Assembly: GCA_904063045.1 (NCBI GenBank)
Contig: CAJFCJ010000003.1
Location: forward strand, 1,550,001-1,614,000
Origin: Dimorphilus gyrociliatus
Taxonomy: Eukaryota; Annelida; Polychaeta; Dinophilidae
DNA length: 64,000 nt
Direction of reading: 5' to 3'
Positions within the stretch are counted from its first letter, which is position 1. Every line of letters starts with the position of its first letter. The notes below the pieces were generated by a model that was not told the origin of the DNA, made no database searches, and saw only the letters and a list, made by a program, of their open reading frames with translations. This document shows, piece after piece, positions 22,246 through 35,444 of this stretch. A program made the translations under genes and the position numbers.

Positions 22246-25200
22246 GATCGAAAGTGGATGAAAATGTTAATTAAGAGACCAAACTGCTTGTTTGTTTTAC
22301 AAGTACTTTTAAATATGACAGCTTACTAATTGAAAATAGTTTATCTTTGATTTTGAGGAGTTTGTAAGGAGTGTTGCTGTATATAAAAAGTATTAATTTC
22401 CAGTACAGTATATCATTAAATGTAATTTTATCGTTCAACTTAAATAAGGCAAAATAGAGCAAGTCAATAATTTCATCAGTGATAACAAAATATGCGTTGG
22501 TGTTTAATGGATAAAAGATCATATTGTTAAAATAGATACTCTGATTTATATATTGATTGATCACCAAATGAAACAGGCTGAAATAGAGTTTTCTCAGTAC
22601 AATTTGAAATTGATTAATGTGGATCCATTGTTGACTAACCTTGGTTTACAATTATTAGTTTGTTTCATACAGAACGTTTATTTGGATTACTAATAGCAAT
22701 ATTGGCTATTTCATGTTTATTTTAGTAGTGATCAGTTTTTCAGTTTTGCAGATATATAACTTATATCTCCTCCATTTGTACCATTTAGATTAAATACTGT
22801 TAGGTTCATTAAATGTATCTGCAAAGTCAATAGTCAATTTAAAGCATAGGGCAAAATTTTTATTAACATATATGCATTATAGTCATAATATATCTACTAT
22901 AACTATATTGTACATTAAAAATAGTATGAAAACTAAACAATTATCATACTGTCAGAGGATAAAGCATTTTTTACATATTTTGTTCAAATGATAAGAAAGG
23001 CAATGCTAATATTCTCTTTTTCAACTAATCTTGCTGATAAACAGTTAATTTGTATTACTCTGTTCAAACGCCAAATTTTTCCTAAGCTAACAACAATTCA
23101 CTTCATTTCGTATAGATAGCAGTACTGTTAAAATATAGGTCTTTGTGCTAAATTGAGGTTTTTTTTTATACAAAATTACAACTAATTCACTTGTCTGTTA
23201 GTAGACTTTCTAAGGCATATTCTGTCCTCTTTTATTCGTTAGAGAATAAGAAATAGCTTTATCTACGCGCTCTTTATATCTTAAATCATTTATATTGAGT
23301 AATATAATTAAATACTTGGAAGTTGATTTCTTAGAAACCTTTCATCCTCCATTCCGGACATTAAATTCCACTTTTTTACGTAAATAAAATAAGACAGCTT
23401 GTCTACTATTCAATAAAAATATATATTAATCAGTGTTGATTTACGAGTGAACAAGCATATATCTCAAAGAATGTAAATTGAAACAAACTACAAAATATTA
23501 ACAACAAAAAAAAAAGAAAAACAATATTTCAGTTATGTTTGTTTTGAAGATTGTTGAAAAAAATGAAAACTATTTCTTCAAAGAATATAAAAATAGCAAT
23601 ACTTACTGAGGAGGGGAAAAAAAAAAGAACAAACATAATACTTCTTCTGCAGATATTTTTTATTTAGTTTTTTCAATGTATGGTTTAAAAATATTCATGA
23701 AAGCGTTTTTCATGCCTAGTTTTCTATACATGCAGAGTTTTTATCAAAAAGGCCTTTTTTTATTGTCATCGTTTTAAAAAAAAGAGTTTCACATTCACAT
23801 GTTTAACATTTTACAAAAAATGTAATGGAATAATAATAATTACAAAACTTTCAAGTCAAACTCCCTACTCTATGATGTAGAGCAAAGACTCATAAAATAC
23901 AAATGACAGATTGACTTATTCGATTGTAAAGAATTACTTTATGAAAGATCAAATACAATCTATTGGGGTTTCTACTTTTTTTGAATACACTGTATTTATC
24001 AAAAAAATATGAAATAGGTTAAGACAATGTTTTGTCAATTTTGCATAGAAAATAATAGACGAGTAACAGAACGGCGAGTGCTGAAAAAATGTTCTATTAG
24101 CCTAGTCTATTAGCGATCGCTGAAACGTACAAAAAAGTGCTGTAATTTTGTACCTACGTAGAAAAGATAAAGATAAGCAAGTTTCACTAAGACGATATAC
24201 TATGTAATTTATAGCTTCAAGTAATCAAGATAAAATTTTTAATAGAATAACATTCAATAATAGGTTGACAGCATCAATTGTATAATCTTTTTAATATCAT
24301 CATACTAATTAGAGAAAGTCCCTTAGGGTATAATTCTGATTTAAGTACGTTCTTAATTGCTTTTTCTCTCAAGCCGGTTATTACAGAAAAAATATATATT
24401 AATAAGAAATTTGAGGAAACTTGTATTATATTTGTAAAGGTTAAAACGTAAGGAATGATTGAAAATACACTAAAACGATAACATATATTTCTATCTTAAA
24501 TAAAGTGCTGAAAATCTAAAAATCTAGGATAGGCCTCATGAAATATTTATTAGTCATATTAGAATATCAGACTAAACAACCATACCGCCCAGCAACTGTA
24601 TTTATTGTACCAACATAAGCCTATTATGCAGGAATATATTTTTATTCAATAGAAATTTTTATAATATATTCTCTGCTATTTTTTTAATTTATACAATACA
24701 ATGAAAAAAAACCCTTTTGTATTTGATGAAGAAAGGCATATTTTTTTCCTATTCCTTTCATATTACCAATTAATTATTAACGATTATGTTTGAAAATATT
24801 TGTCTAGTTTTGAAGAAAGAAAACATTAATGATAAATTTGTTATATAAATAGAACATATTTCTCACAATCACAGATGTGCTACAGCACACCTGAATTTTA
24901 CATATATGAAATGTAACATTTTATTGAATTTAGAAATTAGGAAACATGTTTATATTCCATTTTCTACCAAAGTAGATCAGAGTTATTTTTAAATCATCTG
25001 TTTTCTATAGATTTAACACTAATTCAACTCAAGATTCTTTGATGCTTTATATCAAATATGATATATTTTTCAAAATAGAGGTTTTTATTGTTGTGTTTCG
25101 AAAACCCGTCTTGAGAGCTTGATTACAAAAATACAAACCAGTTTTAGATAAAATAAAGTTGAAAGAATGAAATCTACCAACACATAAATGAAAACCTCTT

Positions 25201-26648
25201 TCTTCATCTTTGCATCTATTTCTCTCTAAATTACTATTACAGACTATTGAAAATAATTCTATAAATTGCGGAATCATAAAATACTGCTGGAATTATTTGA
25301 TTAATTTAATAGAATTAGATAAAGATTATTTTGAATGAAATTGAAAATTTCATAATTTGCTATGCTTAGCTTCTGGAATATTTCAGCAAGACATCCTATA
25401 TATAAATCTGAAAGATAGGTTTTTTTATAAAAGTAAATTGCTATTTAGATCTGTTATTGGATATTTCATATATTTGAAATATGAGAAGTAAAAGTCTTTT
25501 AATTTAACAAGTATGAAAATATACATTCAGTCTTGTACTCTACTTGAGAATATAGTAAGAAAATTTGATGTGATGGTGTAATTTATCCAAAAAGAGCTGC
25601 TAATGATACCAATCACCTTATAGAGAATTGTATACTCTTATTTAAATATATCCTAAATACTTTTGCGATATTTCATTCAATTTCTATCGAGGAAAAAGCG
25701 CATGGTACGAAATTCACTATTAAAAATATAACAAAGGAATTGTGTTTAGAATACTTTGGAGCGCTAGCCAAATAACAAAGTACCGAAAGGAATTCGATTA
25801 CGTTAAAAAAATTGTTGACTGTATAGTTAAAATCGTAAAGCAATCAACATTAAAAAAAGTACATATTACAGGCTTAGCAACTTATAAGAGAGAGAGGAAG
25901 CTTATTTGCTCTTAAGGGAATATGATTTTATGTATTAGCTACTCTCATATTTGCACAAGAAAAAGTTGTCTTAGGGTTAGCGATTTTTTAAATCGGAAGA
26001 AATTATTTTGACAATTGTTAAAAAGTGTACTATTTATATATGGTCTATTTATATGGCTCAAGATAGGCCTTACATATTCCTAGATTATAAAAGAAGTAAT
26101 ACAATATGTTTTGACACTAGCAAATAAAAACAGGCTAAATCATATTGAAAACCAGTTCTTTCAAAGTTTGACTCAATTTTCTTAAAATGTACTTGAAAAA
26201 GTTTTTTAATGAAATTTTTTTTTTAAAATTACCATTTTCCCATGTCATACAAAGGGTTGAAAATATAAAAAGAGTAATGCTTTTAAATGCCAAGTTTCAA
26301 TGAAATTTACTATGTTTACAAAACAATGTGTAATTAGCTTTTTTTCATAAAGATTAATGGAATAATACAATTAGCTAAAGAATTTTTAAAGTATGATAAA
26401 TAAGGGCATATAATTGTACATACTATGTGTAATAATGAGAAACAAAGCCAGAATAGGCTCTTAAGTCTACTACCACAAATGAAAACAATATTTATTGGAT
26501 AAAAGAGTAAAACATCGTAAATTAAAGACAATAATATATGAAAAAGTAAATAAGTATCAGAGAGAATCTAGATCACATAAAACATTTCTCTATCGTCAAA
26601 AGCAAAATCAATATTTTGTGTGCCTTCTTGCTTTCCTTTTATATATCA

Positions 26649-26650
<2 letters not shown>

Positions 26651-26679
<29 letters not shown>
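26651..26679. repeat. (TA)n microsatellite
   Basis: TA run of 29 bp, followed directly by CTGTATATTG, the same ACTGT cap seen beside the 56.4 kb repeat. Confidence 0.9.
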
Positions 26680-27465
26680 CTGTATATTGATAGATTAGAA
26701 ACTCTTTTTTATAACCCAGTAGGAACCTAATAGATATCACTTAAAAATCTTTTTTAAATGTTATTTGAAAATTAAACTATCATGTGCTGCTCTCAATAAT
26801 TACTACCAATTTATTAGCATACTACAAATTTTATACATTATTTAATTGTATAGCCTTTGGCTTATTTCGATTTAAAGTAAGCCTATTATGAAATAACGAA
26901 TATATAAAATATGTAATGAATGTATTACATAGGCTTGATCTGCTCTTCAGTCTATTAAAAGAGAGATTCAGCCTCTAGATAATGTAATGAGCATTGGAGT
27001 ACTAACAAAATTAATACTTATTTATTTAATCTTTTTGTATTTTTTTCATCATATAGAATAGTAGAGAATCTGAAGAATCTGAACTTTTGTCTTTTTTCAA
27101 CAATCCAATAGGAAGATTTAGCTGAATTTAATAAAAGACTGTCAAACACACTCCAAACAAAAAATTTATAATTCTATAAAATTGATTACCCTAAATACTC
27201 CGAGTTAATTATCAATACAAAAAGATTACACATATTATAACTTCTTTGTCATATAGACACTGTTGTATTAATAACAAGATATGAAATATTAGATTATTTA
27301 ATATCATCATGAGCGTTTTCTATTCCCAATTCACAAGATTTTGAATATCAATGTAAATACAAACAAGTAAATCGGACTCGATGCAAATATCACTGATGGT
27401 TTTGTATAAAAGAAATCTATATAGCAATAGTATCGAACCAAGAATTTTATCGAATCAGAAATAAA

Positions 27466-27490
27466 ATATATATATATATATATATATATA
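27466..27490. repeat. (TA)n microsatellite
   Basis: TA run of about 25 bp in the gene desert. Confidence 0.9.
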
Positions 27491-28590
27491 CGAATTGCAA
27501 GATATAGTTACAAATATTGCGAATTTTTTTGTCACTTATCTTCAGTTCTATTTTTATAAAATGCTTCACCTATAGGAGAAATGAGATAAAGCTAATTGTA
27601 TATTTCCTACGTAATAAAGATAAAATTAATGAAAAAGTAAAGGTTTCTTTTTTTTTTAACTTCCAATAAATGTTATTGAAAAATTAAGCGACTTTTACTT
27701 ATAATAAGGATCAGTCGTTTCCTCAGAATTATTATTGATCTGTTCGTCCTTCTATTTAGTAAATGCAATCTGCTGCTGCTCACCATTTGTCGATTTATCA
27801 AAAGGATATTCGCGGTAAAAATGTGACCTATTTCCTTTATTAATATGGAATATTAATAAACAAGAGAGGAAAATTTTCACACTATAAATGATTTGTTATT
27901 TGTTTCACATAAAGTAATAAAAAAGAAGTTTACAATACTGAAGTGAAAAAATAGAAAGATCTTTAAATCTCAAATCAAAAAAAGGCCGCAGAAAGATGTA
28001 AATTGATTATTTATGCACTAGTATATAGATGTAATGTAAAATACATGTTTTTGAAATGATCATATTTCATTTTCAGGTACATGTTCGGAAATTTTGTAAA
28101 AATTTTGCAAAAATCAATAAATGCAAACATTCACTAAAATATTGAAAAGCTTCTTTCGAAAAATCAATAAATTTAATATAGCTTATAGGAATGTCTATTT
28201 ACAAAAAGTTAACTAGAAATTTGTTTTGGTTTTTAAATTATTAAAATCAATTAAGACTATAAAGCCATGTATAGAGACTGCCAAAGACTCTCAGGGCGAG
28301 GGATAGACAAAGAAATTAAAGAAGGGAAAAATTTTCAATTATTGGCTGAAATTACAAAGCCATTACATTATATTTCAGATGAATTTTAAATAATGTTATA
28401 ACCTATTTAAACATAGCGAGGTTGAAATTTAGTTTTGCTGTATAGATTTTCCTAAATTGTTCAAATTATAGAACATGTTTATTCGTGACTCAAAATGAAT
28501 AATGGGAATTTTTGTTCGTGTGATTCGTTTTTGGCACGAAATTTAGGATGATAAATTTCATTTTATACATAAAATGTTTTAAATAATTTG

Positions 28591-28597
<7 letters not shown>

Positions 28598-28633
<36 letters not shown>
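28598..28633. repeat. (TA)n microsatellite
   Basis: TA run of about 36 bp, followed by TATACAGTATATATATACAG. It lies about 150 bp past the stop codon of the zinc-finger gene. Confidence 0.9.
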
Positions 28634-28636
<3 letters not shown>

Positions 28637-28783
28637 TTATATACAGTATATATATACAGTACATATAGTGAACTAGATATAGCAAACTAATGTAAATTGT
28701 AAAAAAAGAATGATTTTACATTTCAATTAAATAAACTATCTACTGTGCATATATATAGTCAGTATTTATGCAATAGGAAAGTT

Positions 28784-31269
28784 TTAGTCAAAGTTATAAT
28801 CCCAATGATCAATCAACTTTAGAGCAACTTTTTGGAAACTTTTAGGCTTATTTTGATGAATTTTTTCCAAATGCTTCGTCATATGATATCTGGAATTAAA
28901 AATCTGACCACAAGAATTACAAACCAATCTTTTTAATAAAGTATTTGCAATTGAAGCATGATTATTGAGAAAGTGATTTTGTAAGTCATCAGTCAGTTGA
29001 GTACGATAGTTGCAATGCTTGCAAGTAAATATTATATTTTTGACGTCTTCGCTGGCTATTCTCCTTAAGATAACATCGACATTACTACAAGTTGCTTTGG
29101 AGAGTTCATCTTTCAATTGAATTTTTACAATTTCTTTCAATTTACTTCCATTGCTGGTAATTTTGCAATCACTTATATTCTGTGTAATGGAATAATTTGA
29201 AGTAGTTTGATCTTTTGAAATTGTTGAGGAGTCATTGTTTGATATTTCTGGAAGAATGGACACATTTGTTGTTGCTGTTGTTGTTGACTGGTTCAAAGAT
29301 TTTACGTGCCTATTACTAACAGTTTCATGACTGTCATTACCAAATGCCATAGAATTAAAACTGAGGGATTTCAAATGTGACTTGGATAATAAATGAACTG
29401 GATACTTCAGAGATATTTGTTCATCTGCCATTGGTAATGGTTGAACCACAAGACGTGTTTGACTATGGACATAACCAAATTTTTTCTTAAACAATTTTTT
29501 CAACTCTTTTAGTTTTCTTGATTCATAAGTAGTATCCTTGGAATGATGAACTCTTATATGCTTTCGCATAGCATCTGTTGTATAAGATTGATGAGGGCAT
29601 TTTGAACACGAATATGCGTAGAATTTGATGTGCTTGTTCAAATGATCGTTTAAATGATGGTGTTTTAATGATGTATAGCCACAGAGAGCACACTCAAGGT
29701 GCATGGCCCTGACTCGTCTTCTGCGATATGAGCTGTGAAAAAATGATAAAATAATAAATAATAGAGTAAAAATTTTATTTTCATCATGAAATTATCTTAA
29801 TATTGTTTAAACTAATGATGAAGTAATATAATAAATATCCGTGATTAGTATCAATGAATCATCCTCTGTTTTAGGAGCGCATAGAGTTACTAATTATTTC
29901 ACATATAGGACTAGACTATCCAGATTTTTCTTGTAATTATAAATGCATTAAGTTTAAAAAAAAAAACTGATTCTTTGCTACAAAACTGAATTAACAATCG
30001 ATTTTATAACAGTTTGTTAGTGGGAAATTCGAAAAGAAACGATAATATACTATTAAAAGGGCGAATTTTAGGATTAATTCACGGTAATAATTGTTATTCA
30101 TTGCCATGTGAAATAATAAAATAGCAATGTCTTTTTCATATTATTTTCAATACTATTTCGATCCGGTTTTTCAATAGTTATTCCTATTGCTATTGTTTTA
30201 TCAGTGGTTGTTTAAAGTGAAACTCATTAGCCTTTGAAGAATATTTATGTATAAACATGAATGTTTGCAAATGTTTTTAAGATGAAGAATTTGATTTTGC
30301 CTTTAAAACCTACCTTTGGAAAGATTTACACGATTTTCCTTTCAAAATTCGTGTTGTTGGGGCTGCAAGCTCATCATTACATTTCACATTTAATTCGTTG
30401 TGTGATTCCACAGTTGGCATTGTGTCTGACACCTTCTTTTCCCCATTAGGGATTTGAGACACATTTTGAATTAGAGGTGCTATAACACCAGCTTTTTCAA
30501 CTGGCCTTCGCATCAGATTATGCATGATTTTTTTATGAACCATAAGCATTTCTGTATTTTTAGCAACCAGTTTACACTCATCACATTTGACTCTTGTTAA
30601 AATTGATTGATTTTGTTCAGTATCCCTTCGTTCGCATGACTCATCACTATCACCAGTCTCGTTTTCGTTTACACTGTCTTCTGTTTCAGCAGGTGTAAGA
30701 CATGAAGTGAACATATTCCCACTGTAATCATCTTCTGATTTTAACTCTTCATGTTTATCAGAAAATGTCAATGTCTTAGGAAGAAATAGGGGTCCACCCT
30801 CAGTAATGAAGGTGTTCTGTTCATTAGGCGATTTTGGAGGTGTTTCCAATTTGATTTCGTTTTCCTTCATTTCATCTTGATAAGCCTTAATAAAAGCAGT
30901 TTTAATTTTCTGCGTTTTAGCTTTCTGAAAGCGTGTTCCAGTTACTGATTTACTGTTGAAAAAATCACTACTGATACAATAATCCATTGTCTTATTGGTT
31001 TTATCACCGCTGTTTTCAATATAATCCTTATTAGAATGAGTAGAAGTATTAGTTGAAGAAGTTACAGCAGTATTTATAATCCTTTTAGACTGCCATTTTT
31101 TTATCTCATCATCTGTTAGTCTTCGAAGACAAACTTTAGTATTACATATTTTATGTAGATTCTTCATTGTCAGTTGTAAGAGATTTTTTGAAAATTTTTG
31201 AATTTTTCTTCCTTTTCTACGATTCATATTGTTATTGATATCGCTCTCGAATTCGGTGATATCCTCCAT
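28784..31269 (-). CDS. C2H2 zinc-finger protein, five fingers
   Basis: Two exons, 31269-30314 and 29732-28784, join in phase 2 (donor AG|GTAGGT, acceptor TTTTTTCACAG), giving 634 aa. The intron is 581 bp, long for this window. The acidic, Ser/Thr-rich N-terminal half carries one finger (CDECKLVAKNTEMLMVHKKIMH, C-x2-C-x12-H-x4-H). The second exon starts with an adjacent pair (CALCGYTSL...H..H and CSKCPHQSYT...H...H), then a long linker, and ends with two more fingers (CKHCNYRTQ...; CNSCGQIFN...). Paired, well-separated fingers with aromatic GY/HQSY-type cores are usual in nuclear DNA-binding regulators. I cannot assign an orthologue. ATG 31267-31269 starts MEDITEFESDINNN. It is the only gene in about 25 kb of otherwise empty sequence, which would suit a developmentally regulated factor, but that is inference. 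Confidence 0.85.
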
Positions 31270-31482
31270 AAGTACAATAGGAGATAAATCAACCTAATTA
31301 AGGGTAAAACATAAAATTAATTGGACGGTTGGTAACAAAGAGAATAAAAATACTACAGATGTAGAAATCTGAGGAAATTTTTTCATAAATAACATCTGTC
31401 AACCAAGTGTTGACGTAACATGTTAAATATCCAACATTCAAAATCAAAATGAATGCCTGCGACAAGTTTAACAAAGGCCTTA

Positions 31483-31500
31483 CCGATAAGATTTTATCGG
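31483..31500. repeat. Perfect inverted repeat with GATA/TATC half-sites
   Basis: CCGATAA, 4-nt loop, TTATCGG. It lies 214 bp upstream of the zinc-finger ATG. It could be a paired GATA-factor site or simply a palindrome. Confidence 0.4.
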
Positions 31501-32249
31501 CTTATTTTTAGTTCAGCAATCAACTAACGCAAAGCTATTTGTCAGATAAAGAGAGTTTATTTTCTGTGGAAAAAATTAATAGCACTAGAGTTTAAAAGGT
31601 ATTGGTTAGGCTGTTGCAACGTTATATTTAAATGCTTTGCTCTTATTTATAAAATATATATGATAGCTGTTTTCCGAAAGAGGTACACTCCTCTTACGCT
31701 ACAGTTGAATAAAGGGGAAATTATGATATTTTCTATAGGATTTTCTCAGTTGAAAGCTGCTGTTTTATTACTATTATATATAAAGATTGACTGCTTAACA
31801 TAGGTTTTATCTCGTTGAAAATTATACGGGTTCTACGTCTTTGTTTAAAATATAAGCTATATAAATCTCACATGGAATTAGTTCTATGTTACCTATTCAT
31901 TTATGTATTTTTCTAAGACTTATAGTAGCGCGCTGATGTAATAAAAAAAACAACAAGAGGTTTAAGAAGCGTTGCAGAAAGTCAATAATTGAGCTTTGCG
32001 TCCCAAAAACAGGCAAATAAAGCAATCAAAGAATGCAGTACAATAGAATACACAAGGCCAGTATGACCGTGTATTTCCTGCATTAGATATAACTATATGC
32101 TGTTGGCAGAGCACCGTATATATGATTCGCTTTTAACTAGGTCACGGCTAGTTTAGAGTAAAAGGTTGTAATGCTACTGCTTTATTTATTCAACACAACC
32201 TGTAAGAGCAATTTTTTTTCAAATTGTAGTGATTCAACCGTAAATTTAT

Positions 32250-32370
32250 GTATCTATATATATATATATATATGTATACACATATATACGTATAGATATC
32301 TCTATGATAAATATATATATATATATATATAAATTTATATATATATCTATACAGATATCTATATATATAC
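32250..32370. repeat. TA-rich microsatellite cluster
   Basis: Several (TA)n runs separated by TATC, TACA and TAGATA interruptions. Confidence 0.8.
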
Positions 32371-35300
32371 AACAGTTCAAGAGAGACAAAAAAAAGCGTA
32401 CACAAAAGGCTTTTAACGTTTATCATAATTCTCATTAAAAGTTTTTAGTAAGGAAAAGGAGTTATAAAAAAATAGTAAACATTAATGGTTACAATTAAAA
32501 ACTTATTTGGGACAAAATATTCGAGCAGTAATTCATACCTGAACAAAAAATAAGATGCTTGTGTTTATAAAGGCCACGTTGATATCTTCCAATCTATAAC
32601 TAAGCACACATGCTAGAGTTGAACAGTCGGGTAACAGCTCCGTTTCAGTGGGCCGATTGGTTAGCTTTCATACGGAAGACGATACCACGTTTCCTCTATA
32701 AAGATAACATCAAGAAAGATTTTTTAAAATCTTCAACAAGATGTAAACTAGTTCTTATGGATCATAAAAAGATTTAAATATGATTAAAAATACATCTAAG
32801 TAAATGTCTGTAATGAAGCCTTATCAGGCAAATTTTCCTTTTTTTTCTATAATTTGCTGACTGTAGCTAACCGCGCAGTGTTTTTTTTTTGTTCTAGTTT
32901 ACAATTAAATTTCATTCATTACTGGACTATTAATTAAAATTTTTTTATTAGTATTACTTCATCACACAAACAAAGTATAATTCCTTTCATTGTTAGTATT
33001 AATTAGCCAACAGGTGCTAGAAAATGAAATATAAAATAACAAGAAGCATTGACTAAATATAAATCATTTAAAAATTTTCTCTTCTTTTTCTTTAATGAAC
33101 AAAAAAATATTGAAATAAATAAAAAAGAACTGGAATTTTCACCTTTAAAATGTAAAGCATAGAATAAAAATCATAAAAATTTCTTAATTAAATTAAATAA
33201 TCTATTAAGAATAGTAGTTGTTTACAATTATTCGATATTGTTTCACTAACCCAAAAATATTCCAAGATATTGTAAATATTTCATGAAAAAAGTAATTTAA
33301 AAGAAAGAATTACATACATATTCTAGTCTTTAAATTATAACTATAAAGATGATTTCTTTTTATTGGGAATGGCATACATATATTATACGTAAAATGTTTA
33401 TACAGTAAATTTCCCAAAGGTGCATTAGGAATAATATGTTTATTGCTATCAATCAAGATATTTTAATTTTCTATTTAATTCTCTTTGGATTGTTTCAGTA
33501 CAAAAATTTCCTCTTTTTTATATTTCTCTTCTTGATCGTTTGATAAAAATGATAGAAGAAAAGACACATCTGCCTCTGAAAAGCAGCTTGCTTTTCTTCT
33601 ATTATAGATATATGTGAAAGAGCCTTAAATTAATGACCTTGAATTTTACATGATATTATTATCCGCCTCTTTGTACATGTAATAAATACTTCAGATAACT
33701 ATTCCTCGGGTTAATATCTAAAGAGTGTATTGTTTAATATATTAATTTAAGAAATTATTAATTTCAGTTTAATAATGCTTGTTTAAGTTTATCTATAAAG
33801 ATATAAAAATACTTTTAATCTTTATTCAATCTTTATTTTTTTCTAAGACAATTGTTTAATATTTTATTGTTGTATCTCATATTTTAACGTTCTTTTAGAT
33901 TGCAATTCCTTTAATTTAATTGATAGGCTGGAGAATGATTTATCGATAAATCTCTCCTGAAATATCCTAGCGTCACTCGTTTATCGAGCTAGTAATATGT
34001 TTATATTGGTTTCTATAGAAAAATATAGATATAAAAGTATATTTAGAAATTTATGTAATAATTACTATTGGTAATTGCCGTTGATATGCATTAATTAATT
34101 TTAATAACCATACCTATTCATTAAAAATATTTAAGAAAATGACCTTGGCCCTACAATCCATATAATATCAAAAAAGTATCACCTTGTGTTATAAATCACT
34201 TTATCCTTACACATAGAAGTTGAAACAACCTGGGAATGCTACAAATTTAAATGCCTCACTTTAATATTTTACTTGATATTAGAAAAATCTTTTCATATAA
34301 TATAAACGTAAATATTTTTTTCTCTCAAATACTAACGACATCTAGTTGATAAGGCCTAAAAATACAACTATAATGTACCATTTTAATGAATAGCGATATT
34401 TCGAGACAAATCGAAATAGCCGTTGTAACTCTCTATAATTAGTGACCAATGGCCAAAATTTTATAAAAGTTTTATCTTTTAGAAATTGAATAATAGTTTT
34501 ATTTTCAAGTTGAACTAATGAGTGAGCTCATAGTCCATTTTAAAGGTAAAATAAGACTTTAAGTTATAACATCTGGATTTTTAGTTAGAGTGTGAATCCT
34601 AAATTAAAATTTATCACAATTAAATTGAAAATTTAATTCCCGAGCGATGTTTAATTTTTCTCAGAAAAATACTGCAGCTTCAATCTATTAGCAACTCAAC
34701 ATTCTTAACTCTTTTTTTTTATCAAAAGACTCTTATTTGTCACTCATTTGAGTGAAAATTTACTAAACTCAAAAGAAACGAATATAGAATATTCAGCAGG
34801 GAAAAAATGAGTATTGCTGACCCAAACTATTTACATTTCTCTTCACTATTAAAAGGCTGCAAAAGTGCAAAGAAGTCCAACAAAAAGGCAATATAAAATG
34901 AATCCTCAACATGCAATGGCATTGATTTAAGGAAGTGGATGTGTTCTCTTTGTTAGTCATATTCTGTTTTTTCACAACATATTTATTCTGTTATCAATAA
35001 TTGAAATAAATGTAATATACTGTATGAAACTGTTTAGGAGTAAAGTATAAATGAAATATAAAGTCTTCAATTACTAATATGCACTAAAACATCTGTTTGA
35101 AAACCACTGTCATATTTTTATAATATACATTCTTTTTAATTTTAGCAAAATGTAGAATATGTTAAAAACGTTCAAAACTGAAATTTCAAATACATTACTA
35201 GCGCTTGATATAAAACATGAAAAAAAAATATTTTCAGGTGAATCTTTTCATTATTGAAAGTAATTTTTACATTTTCTTTACGATATAGTCGATTTTCCAA

Positions 35301-35405
35301 TACAAGTTTCTATCGTATTATTCAATTTCTATAATCAAGCTATAGTGTGCGTTTTATAGTGTATGCTGTACAAAGGAACAGTATCTAAAGAAGAAAGGGT
35401 GAGAC

Positions 35406-35444
35406 AGAGAAAGAGAGAGAGAGAGAGAGGGGGAAGAAGAAAGA
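35406..35444 (+). repeat. (GA)n purine tract
   Basis: All-purine stretch of 39 bp with an alternating GA core at about 35410-35431. Such mirror-like purine tracts can form triplex DNA and, in some animals, bind GAGA-type factors. Confidence 0.7.

Larger units (their letters stand above)
14230..28783. other. 14.5-kb gene desert
   Basis: No exon passing splice-phase and composition checks was found. Open frames here are under 100 codons, mostly non-ATG, and as frequent as expected by chance. It contains several (TA)n microsatellites, AGATGGC-type motifs at 16506-16512, 17780-17788 and 18229-18242, and a somewhat GC-richer stretch at 15.6-16.3 kb. It may hold distal regulatory DNA, but nothing specific can be shown. 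Confidence 0.5.

Noticed and set aside
31483-31500. Hairpin considered as a histone 3' stem-loop or RNA gene
   Set aside because: Stem and loop do not match the histone stem-loop (GGCTCTTTTCAGAGCC type) and no histone gene is nearby; kept only as an inverted repeat.
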